Numbered from the stretch's first letter, positions 22,501 to 35,070 are shown. The stretch: DNA of 64,000 bases from Cercis canadensis (GCA_003255065.1 QAOA01000393.1:794626-858625); one strand, 5' to 3'. Notes: generated from the letters alone by a model not told the origin. Program-made: numbers and translations.

Positions 22501-24296
22501 ATATGGATTCAATCATCATTTTTATTATATCCTGGTTAAGATTTATTACAATAACTACATAGCTGCGCTAATCAACAGGATAGATGTAATATATTGTCTT
22601 GATGAATGGTTTCAATGACTAAATATAATAGTCATTATGAAGCCCGCATGGTTTTACAATTGACTATTACCATTGGTACCAAAATTACTTGGTTGGATAC
22701 ATGGCAATACATTTATGATTTGACTATTGCTGGAGACCTTTGACTGGAATGCCACTTATTGGATTATAGGTCTGTACTTCTGAATATTGCAGACTCTTCA
22801 GTTTACTACTTGATTATTTGTGTGATTGTTGCTGTTACTTGGTGCTTAAAGGCATAAAATTTGCCAAGTATTTCCAAAGAATTTGTCTGCTAATTTAGTG
22901 GGTATTAGATTAAGGCTAAAATAATTTTGATTTTGGGAGACACATGTATAATATGAAGTTGATGTTACTGTAACCTTTGGATGCAGGAACATGGACCACT
23001 GCAATTAAAACCCTTCCTCTTGCTACCCAGGAAACTTGTGCAGCAATGGAATTTTACCACAACCAACTGAAGATCAGGTTGTTGAATGAGAAAAACATTG
23101 GTGTTTATCAACGTGCCGATTGGTTGGTTGATAAATTGGGTACAAAAGTTCATTCTTATTTTTGGCTTGATGAGTACTCAGGTAAAGACGAATTTGCACG
23201 ATATTGGAAAAATGAATGGGCAAGTGGTTTAACTTCATGGCGTAAAGCACTGAAGATTCCAGATTCTGATGTTGCCATGGAAGATGGATGTGCTAAGGTT
23301 ACTGATCAACTTGATCAGGATAGAGCTTATGTTGTCTGGAATCCTGGTTCCATGTTTGGAATTTGTAGTTGTAGTTGGGCACAAGGGGGCAATCTTTGTG
23401 AACACATTCTGAAAGTAATTAGTATCTATCGAAAGAGAAGATCCATTCAACCATCGATCAGCTTATTTCAGTACCAACAGGCATTGTATGACATGCTTCA
23501 CTGCCTGCCCTTTGATTCTTTCATTCGTGATCATGCGGTCTCATTGGCAGTTTCTGTTCAGAAGCAATTAAATGCACTACTTGATAAGGAAAGCGGCCAG
23601 ACTGTTGTGGATCCTAATGAGAGACGGACCCTGGACAATATCAACCAAGAAAGATCTATGGCAGTATTGGCTAGTCAAGATCAGGAACTAGTAGGTGACC
23701 CGCACTATATCAATGATGATGTGTCATCTCATGATGCTGATGGCTGTGAAGATGGAAGTGAAGCTCGTGGATGTATAAGGGGTGATATTGCTGATCAGGT
23801 TGTAGATCCAACCATCAATAGAATTGGCATTTCAATTGAGAGTGCTGGAGAAGACATTTTGCTTGCTGACATGGATGTTGACCCATCATCCATTTGTATT
23901 TCTCCACCTGGATTATATTCTGTTGATGAGGCTGTTTCAAGTAATGTCTACCCTGAGAACAAAGAGAGAGCTTTGAATACTATAGGGAATGAGATTTCAG
24001 CTTCCAAAAATGATGCTTTATCTGCTGATAAATTTGAAGATGTTTTGGATAAAGGCGGCAAAGATTGTGCCATGGATGTTGACACCATAGCTGTAGATAT
24101 TACCTCATCAAGAACAGAGATTCTAAATGGTGTCCAGGCCACAGTTATGTCTCAAATGAAAGATGCGGATGCCCACTTGAAAAGTAGCTCCCCTTCTATA
24201 TCTATGGCTGTTCAACCACAAGTAATTTTTGAGCCACAAGTGCTTGATATGGTTGCAAACCCAGCTAACATCGAGGAGGACATGAGTATGGGATGA
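19585..24296 (+). CDS. SWIM zinc-finger protein, MuDR-transposase related
   Basis: Five coding exons join in phase: 19585-19856, 19940-20591, 20697-20896, 21751-21995 and 22987-24296, giving 892 residues. All introns have GT-AG ends. The protein matches the plant family of Arabidopsis At1g60560, probable domesticated MULE transposases of the nucleus. The N-terminus (about 1-150) is the conserved LPVQNPPTLEFSSDDLVWSK and KRGCTCHFIVKRLI region. A transposase-like core follows, with SDSRFGT (about D299) and FIVDDP (about D365). The SWIM finger has CSC at 583-585 and CEH at 594-596, fitting CxC-Xn-CxH. The C-terminal 250 residues are acidic and low in structure. No stop or frameshift interrupts it. 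Target genes or DNA sites cannot be read from the sequence. Confidence 0.92.
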
Positions 24297-24900
24297 AATA
24301 CGGTGATAGGTAAAGCATGAGGAGAAACATAAATGACCATTGGATCAGGTGCCTGTAAAAGCTTCAGTTGAGACTGGTACATTTAAGATTTCTAACCCTC
24401 AATGATAAATGTTTATGTTTACGTAATGCCAAAAATGTACTTTTGTGGCTAGATGTGATGATTAGCTAGGTTAGTTTTGTAGTCTAATTTATATTGTATA
24501 AAGGAAGCCTAATTACATCCTTTTGATTTTATATTAATTGACAAATATTTTGATCTGCCATGGATAGAAAACTTTAGTTGGCTTTCTTATTCAGTTTCCC
24601 TTAATAAATGACTAATATAATTTTTTTTTTTCTTTTTCTTTTTTCTTGCAGGGTCACTGTTATAGTTATTTCAACTTGCTAGAAGTGAATTCAGAAAATA
24701 GCTGTACAATGGGATACATGAACAGTACAATTGTCTACACTCTTTTGGCAAGAAGAACATCTGGACTTCCTTGGGCAGGTCGGTGTATCCATCCTCTGTA
24801 CTGTAATAACCAGTGGCAATATGCCAGAGCTCCAGCATGAGGACAAACAATTTTACTTATGCCAGATGCTGTGGCTCTAATCTACTACAGGTGAAGGTAT
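24297..24900 (+). other. 3' UTR of the SWIM gene with probable intron
   Basis: After the TGA at 24294-24296 a donor-like GATAG/GTAAAG occurs at about 24305-24315. A strong polypyrimidine tract ending CTTGCAG lies at about 24622-24651, suggesting an intron in the 3' UTR. A 64-codon open frame after it does not join the coding frame and is probably UTR. This is inferred from splice signals only. Confidence 0.4.
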
Positions 24901-25033
24901 AAACGTTCATTTACGTCTTTTAAGAATCTTTCTCAGCAATAAATACTGCTACCACTATGTAGCTGTCACTTGGATGATTCTAAGTTCCTAACCAAATGCA
25001 GACATGGCAAAAGCTATGTCCTGTCTATTCTGA

Positions 25034-25172
25034 GTGCATGCCAAAGGAATTTTTAAAGGGGTTTCCTTAATGGATTCGCAGAGAGATCAGAAAGCTCATT
25101 CTTTGGGTGCATGCCAAAGGTTTTTTTAGGGGGGTTTCCTTAATGGATTTGCAGATAGATCGTTAAGCTCAT
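25034..25172. repeat. Direct repeat of about 66 bp, two copies
   Basis: Units start at 25034 and 25107, each with GTGCATGCCAAAGG, then GGGTTTCCTTAATGGATT, GCAGA and AAGCTCATT. The repeats are diverged and lie downstream of the SWIM gene. The role is unknown. Confidence 0.8.
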
Positions 25173-26659
25173 TGGCTGATGCATTTTTTGGTTGTTTCCT
25201 TTGTTATGTTGTTTTGTCTATTTTACTGAGGATCTCTTGCCCTCCTTTGTACTTTTCTCCTTGTGAATAAATTCTTCTTTTATTTTAGATAAAAAGCATG
25301 GTGACTTTGGATGTCAATCTGATTGAAGCTAATGCAATTTCTAGTGTTAGCTGGTCTTCCAATAAATTGCAATGATCTTTTTATAGGGTTCTCAATTGGT
25401 TCAAATTCCAAATGAATGCATTTATTCATTTCCTTATAATTGTTCGAATATTGAGTATGGGTCCGGATAAGAGTGCTCCATGTCAAATTTCACAAAGTTC
25501 TTTCTTTATTTTAATTGTGTCTATTTAATATAGATATACTATTTTTTTTTTTTGGTGCAATATATATAGATAAACTATGAAATTAATAAGGATATAGGCA
25601 CATTTTAATGGTGCAGAGATGTTTTATTAAACCAGCAGCTGTATAAAGAACCTTGTCCTAGTTGCTCAATTAAATGGTACACTTGAAGCTTCAGTTACCT
25701 ATATTAATTAATTAAGGAAAGTTAATCAAGCACCATTGTAAGACATTGATTCATCAATTAATAACAATAAACACAGCAGCTTAGTTCTGAGGATGAAATC
25801 AAAACATATCCCAGCAGTTAAAAGAGAAGATGAAATATAAAAAACAACCCAAGGAACAATTAAGTCAATTAATTTAGAGGAAATTGTTTCCCGAAGTTTC
25901 TATTCTGCAAACTGTAATCAAAAGAACTTGCCCATTTAACAGAGTGCAACCTCTATGAAGAGTTATTTATTGTTTCTAGAGAGAACTATTCTAAGGTTCT
26001 AAAACTTATTAGAACAAAAGACCATAAAATGCTAAAAGACTAAAATTTTCAAGCAGGTGTGTCATAGTGTGGGAAATGACTAAAATATTTTTGGTGTTAT
26101 GTGATTATTATCTGTAAATAGAATAATCATATGGCAATATGGTGTGCCTGGAAAGGAAATATTTTCAGCATCTTTTTTTTTTTTTTTTCTAAGTTGGAAC
26201 CTGAGGGAAATAAACTCTTGATTCTATTACACATACACAAGGGAAAACTCACATAATACTGTAACTTATGCCATACCTTTGGCGAACAGGAACTCTTATC
26301 TATAGAGATAAGCACAAACAGATGATCACTTCAAGTTCACAAAATATTTGAAAGAAGTATAGACCTGTCTGTTTTCAGCCACGTCAGGAACTCAGACATT
26401 GAATTGCTGGTGCATGGCTGCCAATACCATCACTGCTTAGAATTAGGCAAACCCAGTATTTATATCCTTTAGTCATTGGGACGCTTTTCCATGTATTGAA
26501 CAGAAGCCGATTATTGTTTTCAAATATCTCTTTTTTTTTTTTTTTTGGTTACTACAGGAGTGCAATGCACTAAGGAAAGAGAGATGGATTGCATAACGGG
26601 AATAAAATCTGACATTAAACCCTCTAATTCTTATGACTAGAAGAAGTGTCACTAAAACC
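25173..26659. other. Intergenic, no gene recognised
   Basis: AT-rich sequence with T runs at 25542-25553, 26172-26188 and 26529-26545. The open frames on the minus strand are short and match nothing known. The part from about 26460 resembles sequence downstream of the NPF genes (fragments like CAGAAGCC and TTTTCAAATATC). Confidence 0.5.
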
Positions 26660-27004
26660 CACAAGTTATCAGCTGTTTTCAAATATCCCTTTACATGATG
26701 CTCAAAATCCCCTATATGATATCACCTCACATAGTTTCTCTAGTGTTTACAATGACAATAAAAATATGGGATGTCTTTACTTTCCCATTATAAATGTAAG
26801 ATTCAGCAAAGTAAATAAACAGAGCCAATCCCATGACACTGAGTGCAGTAAGTAACCAGTAGAAGAAGTCAACATGTGCCTGATTGAGATTATTAGCAAA
26901 CCAGCTGCTTTGTCCATCTTTACCAGTTACTGCTTCTGTCAGAACGAAAAACCGCTTAGAAAGCTCCCCACACCAATGATGCTCAAGTAGAGAGCAAGAG
27001 CCAT
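26660..27004 (-). pseudogene. NPF transporter C-terminal remnant (third copy)
   Basis: The minus strand reads [20 protein letters not shown] and [18 protein letters not shown], the last transmembrane region of the NPF genes at 29926-33109 and 43156-46920. The sequence downstream (GATATCACCTCACATAGTTT) is shared with them too. A frameshift precedes EAVTGK, and another change after YIYNGK destroys the normal end. At 27004 similarity stops abruptly and a DUF247 fragment begins. Together with upstream-flank sequence at 27650-27752 it marks a wrecked tandem NPF copy. Confidence 0.85.
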
Positions 27005-27008
27005 GCAG

Positions 27009-27386
27009 TGTCACTATCCATACCATACCTACATAAGAGATTATATCTTCCTATTGGATATCCTCATAAACACTACGAAAGATGTGGATATCCTTGTGCA
27101 AAAAGGAATTATCATTAACTGGTTGGGTGATACCACTGCATTGGCAACTATGGTGAACAATTATTGCACAAATCATAAACAATCAAGTATCAACTCCAAT
27201 TACCGTAGTCTATGTGATGATGAATGCATTCTTCTATAATGATCGTTGGCACAGAAGGAATGCAATCGTGAGGCATGACTACTTTAGCACCCCATGGAAA
27301 ACTGCACCTTCTATGGTAGCCATTCTACTACTTTTTAGCTTTTGCTACTTTTTTTGTGAAATTTTTATATTTTTATTATAAAGTCG
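27009..27386 (+). pseudogene. UPF0481/DUF247 C-terminal fragment
   Basis: The plus strand reads YIFLLDILINTTKDVDILVQ, KGIIINWLGDTTALATMVNN and NSNYRSLCDD. After a shift of frame near 27218 it continues FYNDRWHRRNAIVRHDYFST, PWKTAPSMVAILLL and a hydrophobic C-terminal segment ending at a TAA near 27384. This is the typical tail of plant DUF247 proteins, which end in WH(R)xKA-LxxDYFxTPW plus a membrane helix. Only the tail is present and the frame is broken. It begins directly at the breakpoint of the NPF remnant. Confidence 0.8.
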
Positions 27387-28019
27387 CATATTTATTTGTA
27401 GGATTGGCATCCTTAGCTTTTTAGTCATTGTATTTAATTCTACCTTCAGTAAGATTAATGTTAATACTATCATACAATGTCGGTCAACTATTCACTCCTT
27501 CAAAAACTCTAAATGCTGAGCCTAGCTAGCTCCTCGTCTAGGCTTGTGTGCTTCAATTCCAGTTGGATTATATTATAAATTCAAATATCTAGTTTCCAAA
27601 ATTCAATTGTGGCTACCATCACTGCATGAGAGTGAACATGTGTATGTTAAAAACTATATTAAACATAGCACACAAAAGAATTTAGGTAAAAGTTTAACTA
27701 TAAATAATTAAATATGTAGCAATCGACAACTTGGGAATGATGGTGATGCTTGATGACTAGGTTGGCATGTGCGAGGTTGGTCTCCAAGTAAGCATCTACA
27801 CAAGTAGTCATGTGAGCTTGGGTCGGGTATATTGGCGCACAGATTTCGATACCCAAGTTAGTAGTTGTGCCAAGTTGGTGGGGTGTAACAAAAAAGAGTG
27901 TGTAAAAAGTGTGCATGCTTGTAAAGAAGTGTTGTTTATAGCAAGGCAAATGGTATGATAGTCATTTTGTTATTGAGCTTGGCTTAGACTAGGTGTTATT
28001 AGGCTCGATTTGGCCTTAA
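27387..28019. other. Intergenic with remnant of NPF upstream flank
   Basis: Between 27650 and 27752 the words GTAAAAGTTTAAC, TAAATAATTAAATATGTAG and GACAACTTGGGAATGATGGTGATGC (in pieces) match the sequence upstream of the two intact NPF genes (near 33424-33712 and 47270-47332). The rest shows no recognised gene. Confidence 0.6.
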
Positions 28020-28966
28020 GGTAGTATTTGGTATTAGGAAAGTTTTAAGATTTCTAGGAAAGTGAGAAGGGAATAAAAGTTTCTCATGTTTGGTGTAAGA
28101 GTTACAAAATTATTCCTGGGAATAAAAGATACCCGGGAATGAAATTTGCACACAAAATAGAAAAAAAACTTACCCACCTCTTGAGGTGGGAATCCAACTT
28201 TGCTAGGAATGGAGGTGCCAGCGCTAAGCGCTTGGTTCGCAGCGCCCAGCACCGGGCCTTCGGGTTTCCATACTTAATTCGTGAATCCATTATGAATTCT
28301 GCAGTTCCCACACTGGTGGGCGGTGCGCATAGCCTCTATATTTTCTTTCCTCTCTAATTTTTTACTCCTGGTTAAATTTCCCTTTTGTTTCCTTTACTTT
28401 CTCTGCAACACTTTGTTTTCTTCTCTGCCCACCCCTTCCACTTCCACCGAATTTTCTTCTTCTTCCCACCAAAACTCAGGTGTGGTGTTTCTCCACGGGC
28501 AAGGTTCGTGAAGTTCCTTCTCTTCTTCACTCCTACCCATTCTCTCTGTCAGATTTTGAAAAGAAATCAAAATTTTGTTTTTGTTTTTTTTTTTCATTGA
28601 ATTACTTCATTCATTCACCACCCTAATGTTGGAAAAGTATGGAATCCCTCGTCTTCAGCTTGAATTGAATTCAGTTGTATTTGTTATATGATTGCAAAAG
28701 GAAAGAACCGCTAATAGACACCACTAGAAATTCGAAATAGTTGTGGGTTAGTGAGAACAAGGGTTTGTTTGCAGAGCATTCACAGATGTTGGATGATATT
28801 AGTGGAGGAGAGGGAGTGTTAACCAAACATTTCTAGGAAAATTGAGTGATAATCAAACATGAAAATATCAACTTTCTTAGTAATCTCATTCCTAGGAATC
28901 CTATTCTCAGGAAAGTAAGGATTCCCAGGCAATAAGATTCTCTATACCAAACACTACCTAAAGAGT
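28020..28966. mobile_element. Non-autonomous hAT-like element, about 950 bp
   Basis: The left end GGTAGTATTTGGTATTAGGA is inverted at the right end (GGTAGTGTTTGGTATAGAGA when reversed). Both ends share further words such as AGGAAAGT and CTAGGAATG. The interior includes a GC-richer segment near 28195-28320 and a CT-rich stretch at 28340-28560 that looks like captured gene leader DNA. No target duplication was found and no transposase is present. The superfamily is a guess from the GTGTTTGGTA terminus. Confidence 0.55.
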
Positions 28967-29552
28967 TATGGGCCAGTAATCGGTAACTACACATTGACTA
29001 TTGCCTTGTAACATTCTTTAAGGTTCCATATGCCGAGTAGGATTGTAGCAAGATCATTTTACCTATAGGCAATTAATCACATAGACTGTCTCAATTTCTT
29101 TTCCATGTATTGAACAACATGAGCTTTTCTTTCCAAATTTCCCTTCGCCTAGAACTTAAATACTGCACACGGTTTTATCCTACTTTTACAATGAGAAAGC
29201 AGAATAGTTGAACTCTCCATGTGTTATTAATCCTTTACGAAGAGTTATTTACTAAGACTTAATTGTAGTTTTAGTTCCTCTATTTTAGCATATGAATATT
29301 TTGATTCCCCTATATTAAAAGGAGACTTTCTAAAGTTTTACAAAATGAATAAATTGGTCAAGTAATTTAACTCCGTCCAAAAATTAACTGTTTGTGCTGA
29401 TGTGACAAACACATGGCAGCGCGACGGAGAAATTTTTTTGACATAAATATGAGAAGGATGGGTGGGGTGGGTTGGGTATTCTAGGAAGAAGTTTATGTTG
29501 CATTGGTATGGGAAGAAGGAATAAAAGGTCGGTCATTTTGCTGTAGAGCTGT
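28967..29552. other. Intergenic with a solitary MULE-type end
   Basis: At about 29248-29430 the words GACTTAATTGTAGTTTTAG, AACTCCGTCCAAAAATTAAC and GCTGATGTGACAAACACATG match one TIR of the Pack-MULE at 5027-6888. No matching second end is near, so it is probably a truncated element. No gene is seen elsewhere. Confidence 0.55.
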
Positions 29553-29750
29553 AAGGCTCTGATACCACAAAGAAATTGGGGAAAACTGTTTGTATCTTCA
29601 TTAATCAATACGTATAAATACAAGAGATTAATAAGGTATTTGAGTAAATCACTAGCTTTTCATACAATAAGATAATCCTAATCAAAATACAAATAGAAAA
29701 CCCTAGATGAACAAGCTATTCAGAACTTTATCACTTATCTAAACACATCA
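29553..29750 (-). mobile_element. Truncated Copia-type LTR with primer site
   Basis: On the minus strand an LTR-like segment (about 29750-29568) ends next to TGGTATCAGAGCC (29565-29553), the initiator-Met tRNA complement. The LTR shares many words with 42480-42672 (AATACGTATAAATACAAGAG, GAACTTTATCACTTATCTAA), where a copia pol fragment lies beside it. The interior is cut off within about 120 bp. Confidence 0.65.
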
Positions 29751-29925
29751 GTATTTACATATCTAATCAATATCTTTTAGTCATTCAGACCGTCTCAATA
29801 CCTCTTTGCCATGCATTGAACAGCAGCCAATTTTTGTTTTCAAATATCCGATGCTAAAAATCCCCTATATGATATCACCTCACATAGTTTCTCTCATCGT
29901 TTACAATGACAATAAAAATATCGGA

Positions 29926-32900
29926 CTACCCTTGTGTCTTTCCTTTCCGATTATAAATGTAAGATATGGCAAAGTAAATAAACAGAGCCAATCCCATCAC
30001 ACTAAGTGTAGCAAGTAACCAGTAGAAGTAGTCAAGATGTGCCTGATTGAGATTATTAGCAAACCAGCTACTTTGTCCATCTTTACCAGTTACTGCCTCT
30101 ATCACAGAGATCAAAAAACCGCTGAGAAAGCTCGCCACACCAACGATGCTCAAGTAGAGAGCAAGACCCATGCTTCTTAGCTCATTTGGGACCTGATCAT
30201 AGAAAAATTCCTGGAGACCAACCATAGTAAACACGTCAGCAACTCCAAACAAGAAGTATTGGGGAATCAACCACCACACACTCATTGGAACGGTCGCATT
30301 TGGCTCATCAACTAGGCCATACTCCTGTGCTGTTTTCAGTCTTTTCATCTCAACAAGAGCTGCAATTACCATTGTAATTATAGATAGAAAAATTCCTGTT
30401 CCAATTCTCTGCAGCATTGTGATGCCAGAGGGTTTCTTAGTGATAGCTCTTGCAATTGGTACAACTACACGATCATAAATGGGAATGAAGAGAACAATAG
30501 CCAAAGTGTTAAGTGTCTGAAGAGAAGCAGCAGGTATATCAAAGCCTGGAAAAATGGTTCTTTCCAAAGTAACCCCTTGCTTGGTAAAGAATGTAGGAAC
30601 TTGAGCAAAGACAATGCCAAAGATCAAGCATGTAGCCCAAATAGGAACAAGCCTAAGTACTGCCTTTGCTTCTTCCACCTCGCTGAGGCTACAAGTCTCC
30701 TCTTCTTTAGAACCCTTAGGTGCAAACAGTGCCTTATTGAGGAAGCTGCCACAGTAGAAAATATGAACTACTTAGTCAAATGAGTCAGTATCTTACCAAT
30801 GGAAAGTAACTACTTTAAAGAATATGGTTCTACTCAGACTAAAGGAGAAAAAGGATGAAAGAACTCCCCTAAACATAGGACGCACTGCAAGAAGGTTTGA
30901 TAATAAAAAATGAATGAATGAATGAAGCAACTTTAATGCTGTACTTCATTTATAATTTTGTTCAAATAGTTGTAAGGTTTGAACTTTCTCTTTTTAAGAA
31001 ATTAAAAATTGCCCTTAGGTGACTTTTGGTACAAGATTTCAATTTCACAGTTCCAGGAATGTGAAGTGGGAATCTTGTATACTCATATTTGATACAAGAG
31101 TTGAAAATATATGTGTGGGAATATGAGATTTTCAAGAATGAATTTTAGGCTCTATTCCTACCAAAATATTCTGACCTAGAAAGGTGAGAATGCTAGATTT
31201 CCATAGCATGAGAATATTGGGTCTAGGTTGGTGGTTGTGGGTCATCGCCCGCTGCTGTCTACCATTGCTGGTCGGCCGGCGGTAGATGGTGGTGCCACAC
31301 TCCCAAAAATGTTAAGTGCGTACTAAATACTGAAATGCAACAATAAAAATTCAAAACTTATACCAAATACCCCATTAGTGCTTATGACTATGAAGAGCTT
31401 GGCAATTACCATACAAGCAAAACTTGGGCATATACTCAATTATAAATTCTATCCTAGTTGATACATTAAGAATGCCATTAAGATTCAAAATCACTATTAA
31501 GTTCTCAACATGCAAAAAATTAGCTGTTTCCTTACTTGAACTGTTTCGAACTTTGACAAGGAATGATTCCGAGAGTTTCGTGTTTGATAGCTATCTCTGA
31601 TTGTGTAGTTCGCCTATTTTTTATAGTTGCAACAAATACTCTGCCGATTCTTACAAATGGGCTCTTCTCATCCGCGTCAATGTTAAACCTGTAAGTTATT
31701 GTTCCAAGCATGAAAACGGCCAATGCAATGATCATTGCAACACATGGGATTCCAAATCCAAGAACCCAACTAAGGTTGTCTTGTATATAGTTCAAGATCC
31801 AAAGAATTAGCATGCAACCTCCATATATAGTGAAATACCACCAATTAAAGAATGAGCTTCTAGCTTTGCATTCCTTTGGATGCTGTTCATCAAATTGATC
31901 TGCTCCAAATGCCTGAACACAAGGCTTATGTCCTCCTTGCCCAATGGCCACTAGGTAAAGTGAGAAGAAGAAGAGGATCACTTGCAATCGAGGTGAACAT
32001 GATGTGAATTTATCAGCAACTTCACACTCAGAATTGCTTAGAGAAGGAAGCATAGCTGAAAATGTCAATAAGCCTAGTCCCTGTAATTCATATTAAGCCA
32101 TGTTAAGGACTAGCACCGAAACAATTATGAGTTTCAAGCCCCATGCCATGGTCTATCATTCAGCTTCAATAGACAATATCTTCCATTTAAAGAAAGAGAA
32201 TCACTTTTTTCCCCTTCTTTTTTGGTGAAAGAAAGAGATCCCTTTTACTGTGTTCTTTCTGTGGGTATAGTGCTTTTTATTGTTTTCCAATAATTGATGA
32301 AGTTAATTAAGGAAATTTATACTTGTGATTGTGATATTAAATAATTAATTAATACAAATATTTTATAATATAACACTTAAAACCTTTACACTAAGGGAAT
32401 ACAAATTTAAACTAAAAAAAATATAAGAATATACACAACAATTTTAATATAAGCCTACACTATTGTTGACACAAACTAATAGCACATGTAACACGAAATA
32501 AGACAAATAATAATAAAAGAAAGTATAAATGAAAATGATGGAGAACAAAATAACAATAGCACAGATTATACCAAAAAAAAATAACAATAGCACAGAGTGA
32601 TAGTGGAAGACATTAATTATTATTTTATAAGATTAGAATAAATAAATAATAGATAGAGGGTACTCACCAAAATATAGATGAGAGAAGCTACAATAATTGT
32701 ACGGTAGCGTCCAAGATAAGAGTCAGCAACAAATGCTCCTAGTAGAGGAAGCAACGACGCCGTTCCACTCCATATGTTTACATTCTCCGCCGCCGTAGCC
32801 GTCGACTGGTGAAGCGGCCCCGTTAAATATGTTATCAAGTTATTCCCTATTCCATAATAAGCAATTCTCTCTGCTACTTCCACGCCTTCAAAAACACCCA

Positions 32901-33109
32901 GAAATTAAAAAAAAGGATAAGAAAGAGGAGGAGAGAAGATTCAGTGCAGCGTTACCTATTATAAACGAAGCAGATCTCCAATACCCAGACTTGGATCTGA
33001 TGACTGGGTGACCTTTGTAGTCAACGGCACCAGGGACCGTATCCAACACCAACGGAGTTTCGATTTCGGAATCTAATAAAACGGCGTCGTGTCGGTCGGA
33101 GTTCGCCAT
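29926..33109 (-). CDS. NRT1/PTR family (NPF) transporter, intact copy 1
   Basis: Four exons on the minus strand join in phase: 33109-32956, 32885-32668, 32080-31536 and 30745-29926, giving 578 residues. All introns are GT-AG. NPF proteins are 12-helix proton-coupled plant membrane transporters for nitrate, peptides, hormones or other solutes. The ExxER proton-coupling motif is present as E54-VA-E57-R58, followed by [20 protein letters not shown] and [36 protein letters not shown] and FFNWWYF in exon 3 and [14 protein letters not shown] in exon 4 are also typical. The sequence is closest in feel to the NPF5 subfamily (NPF5.10-like). The substrate cannot be told. Its near-twin lies at 43156-46920. 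Intron 3 (30746-31535) carries a small MITE shared with the twin. Confidence 0.95.
31014..31380. repeat. Small inverted-end repeat in NPF intron 3
   Basis: The ends TTAGGTGACTTTTGGTACAA and (reverse) TAATGGGGTATTTGGTATAA are related. The orthologous position in the twin gene (about 44241-44605) has the same repeat, so it predates the gene duplication. No coding capacity. Confidence 0.5.
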
Positions 33110-33450
33110 GTATATTTGCTGCTCTTTGGCTTAAATTGAAGCTCTTCAACTGTTGAAACTAGAATATGAGGCAGAGAATGGATATTTATTTACTTTTTTC
33201 ATTCACAAAACTCACCAAAGGAGTTGCTTGCACACTACCCCATTACTAATCTCAGGAATTACTTTCATATAGAAAGAGGAAGGAGAGTTGGTTCCGTTTT
33301 TGATAGTTCAAGTAATGCAGGAACGGTTGCAAGGAAAGTTGAGCAATACCATCTTATAATATCATAGATGTGAAACATGAGAGTGATGCTTTTAAATTAA
33401 GCATATATACAAAAAAAATTAATTAAGGCAAAAGTTTAACCATAAATAAT

Positions 33451-33662
33451 ACGAAGATTCTATGATACTACGTAAATATGTCATATTATACTGACGTGAC
33501 AAACATACATAATTATTTATTTTATTATATATAAAATATAATTTATTTAATTTTTTTAAAAAATTTAAAAACAGTTAATTTGTACACATGTCATTCATTT
33601 ATTGGTTATTCTTATGTAGTATGACATATTACACAAATACTAAAAGTATCTAAGAAACCTCC
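33451..33662. mobile_element. 212-bp MITE, copy 1 (upstream of NPF copy 1)
   Basis: The element begins ACGAAGATTCTATGATACTA and ends GAAACCTCC, with inverted ends (GGAGGTTTCTTAGATACT when reversed). TAAATAAT flanks it (33443-33450 and 33663-33670). The duplicated flank of NPF copy 2 near 47285 lacks it and keeps one TAAATAAT. Similar copies with 9-bp duplications are at 36344-36555 and 45720-45930. Confidence 0.85.
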
Positions 33663-35070
33663 TAAATAATTAAATATGTAGTACTTGACAACTTGGGAAT
33701 GATGGTGATGCTTTTATATTGTGACATATACAAAAAAAATTGTTCAACATAGATATTCTATCATAAATATTGTACAATTAATTTATGTGATTGGAATATT
33801 TATTGACTACAATAACTAAAATTAAGATCACATTTATATTATTTAAAAAGGTAATCATAAATTAATTAATGTTTTTAAAAAGTATGTATACTATTCTGTG
33901 TGGGCTGTTCTTTTGTAGTCATTTCCAATTTTTTTTACTTCTTACTAACCTACAATGTCGTTTTTATTATTTTCTAGAGATTTAATTGTTCATATTAATT
34001 AAAATTTATAGGAAAAATATTTCAAGGTTTTAAAATTAGGAGAAAAAGAGATTTAAGTGTATTAGGCCCCTTTTTTCCAATCAGGTGCTGATGCACACTA
34101 AGAAAGAAAAAAAATACTCCTCACATCTTACCAAAAAAAATTAAAAGTACTCCTCACATTATCTAATTATCACATGTAAAATATAAGGTTATTTTATTTA
34201 GTATGTGATTATTATATTTAATTATAAATTGAATAATTACATATATAAATAAAATAAATATATATTATTGAGAAGTCTTTTGGTCATTTCTCATATTACG
34301 GGTGCCTAATGAAACTAAGTATCTTGTCCTCCAAACTTTAGAACTTAAGAATAATTTTATCAAATATATAAATATTCCTTTTTTTTTCTTGTACACAAAT
34401 TGGTACGTAATGTGTACTACTTTTCATAAAAAAAAAAAAACTAAAACAAAAATAACTAAATGACATATGATTGAGTGATATTGAGGTCATACTCAGGGCT
34501 AGTGGGTTCCGTATTTAAGCCCTAAGTCGTAGTCAAAATACAAAAATGAAACAAAAAAAAAAAAGTAAAAAAATCCCATAACTTAATTAAGGTTCATACG
34601 CAAGCACACACAACACATTTAAAGTAAAACCCCTAAAAGAGATTGACATTTTAAGTTCAAATATTATTTTTCTATATTTCTAAACAAAAAATCTTGCATG
34701 TGGGCCCCTGTTTCATTTTCGGATTAGAAGATTGAAAAAGATATGAAAGCAACTTGCACTCGAAAATATCATTCACTGAAAAGACCAAAAAAAAAAAAAA
34801 ANCCAAAAAAAAAAAAAAAAAGAAAGATCAGGAAATATTAGCAAATTGAAAAGGACATTTTAGGTAGGAGAGAGATAATTAGCGACCACATTATTATTCG
34901 TGATGATGAACACATGAAAGACCCCAGTTGTTGACATAGCTTTAATTTTTTGTTGTTGAAAAGAACACTAAAATATATAAAAAGAAAAATACAGACAATT
35001 GTATCATCATATTCTTCAATAATCGAATCTAGTATCATCATATATAATTGACTGCAAGATTTTTTTTTTT
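33663..35070. other. Duplicated upstream flank of NPF copy 1, no gene
   Basis: The flank matches 47270-47596 and then 60722-61720, so it is one arm of the segmental duplication. It is AT-rich with A runs around an N at 34802. Words such as GTGGGCCCCTGTTTCATTTT are shared. No coding frame is convincing. Confidence 0.75.

Noticed and set aside
28195..28320. Short frame rich in Ala/Arg within the hAT-like element
   Set aside because: It has no similarity to a known protein and ends quickly; captured leader DNA is a simpler reading.
34780..34820. Assembly gap marking the end of a contig
   Set aside because: The single N at 34802 lies within A runs and the flanking sequence is collinear with 61440-61560, so it looks like a homopolymer ambiguity.
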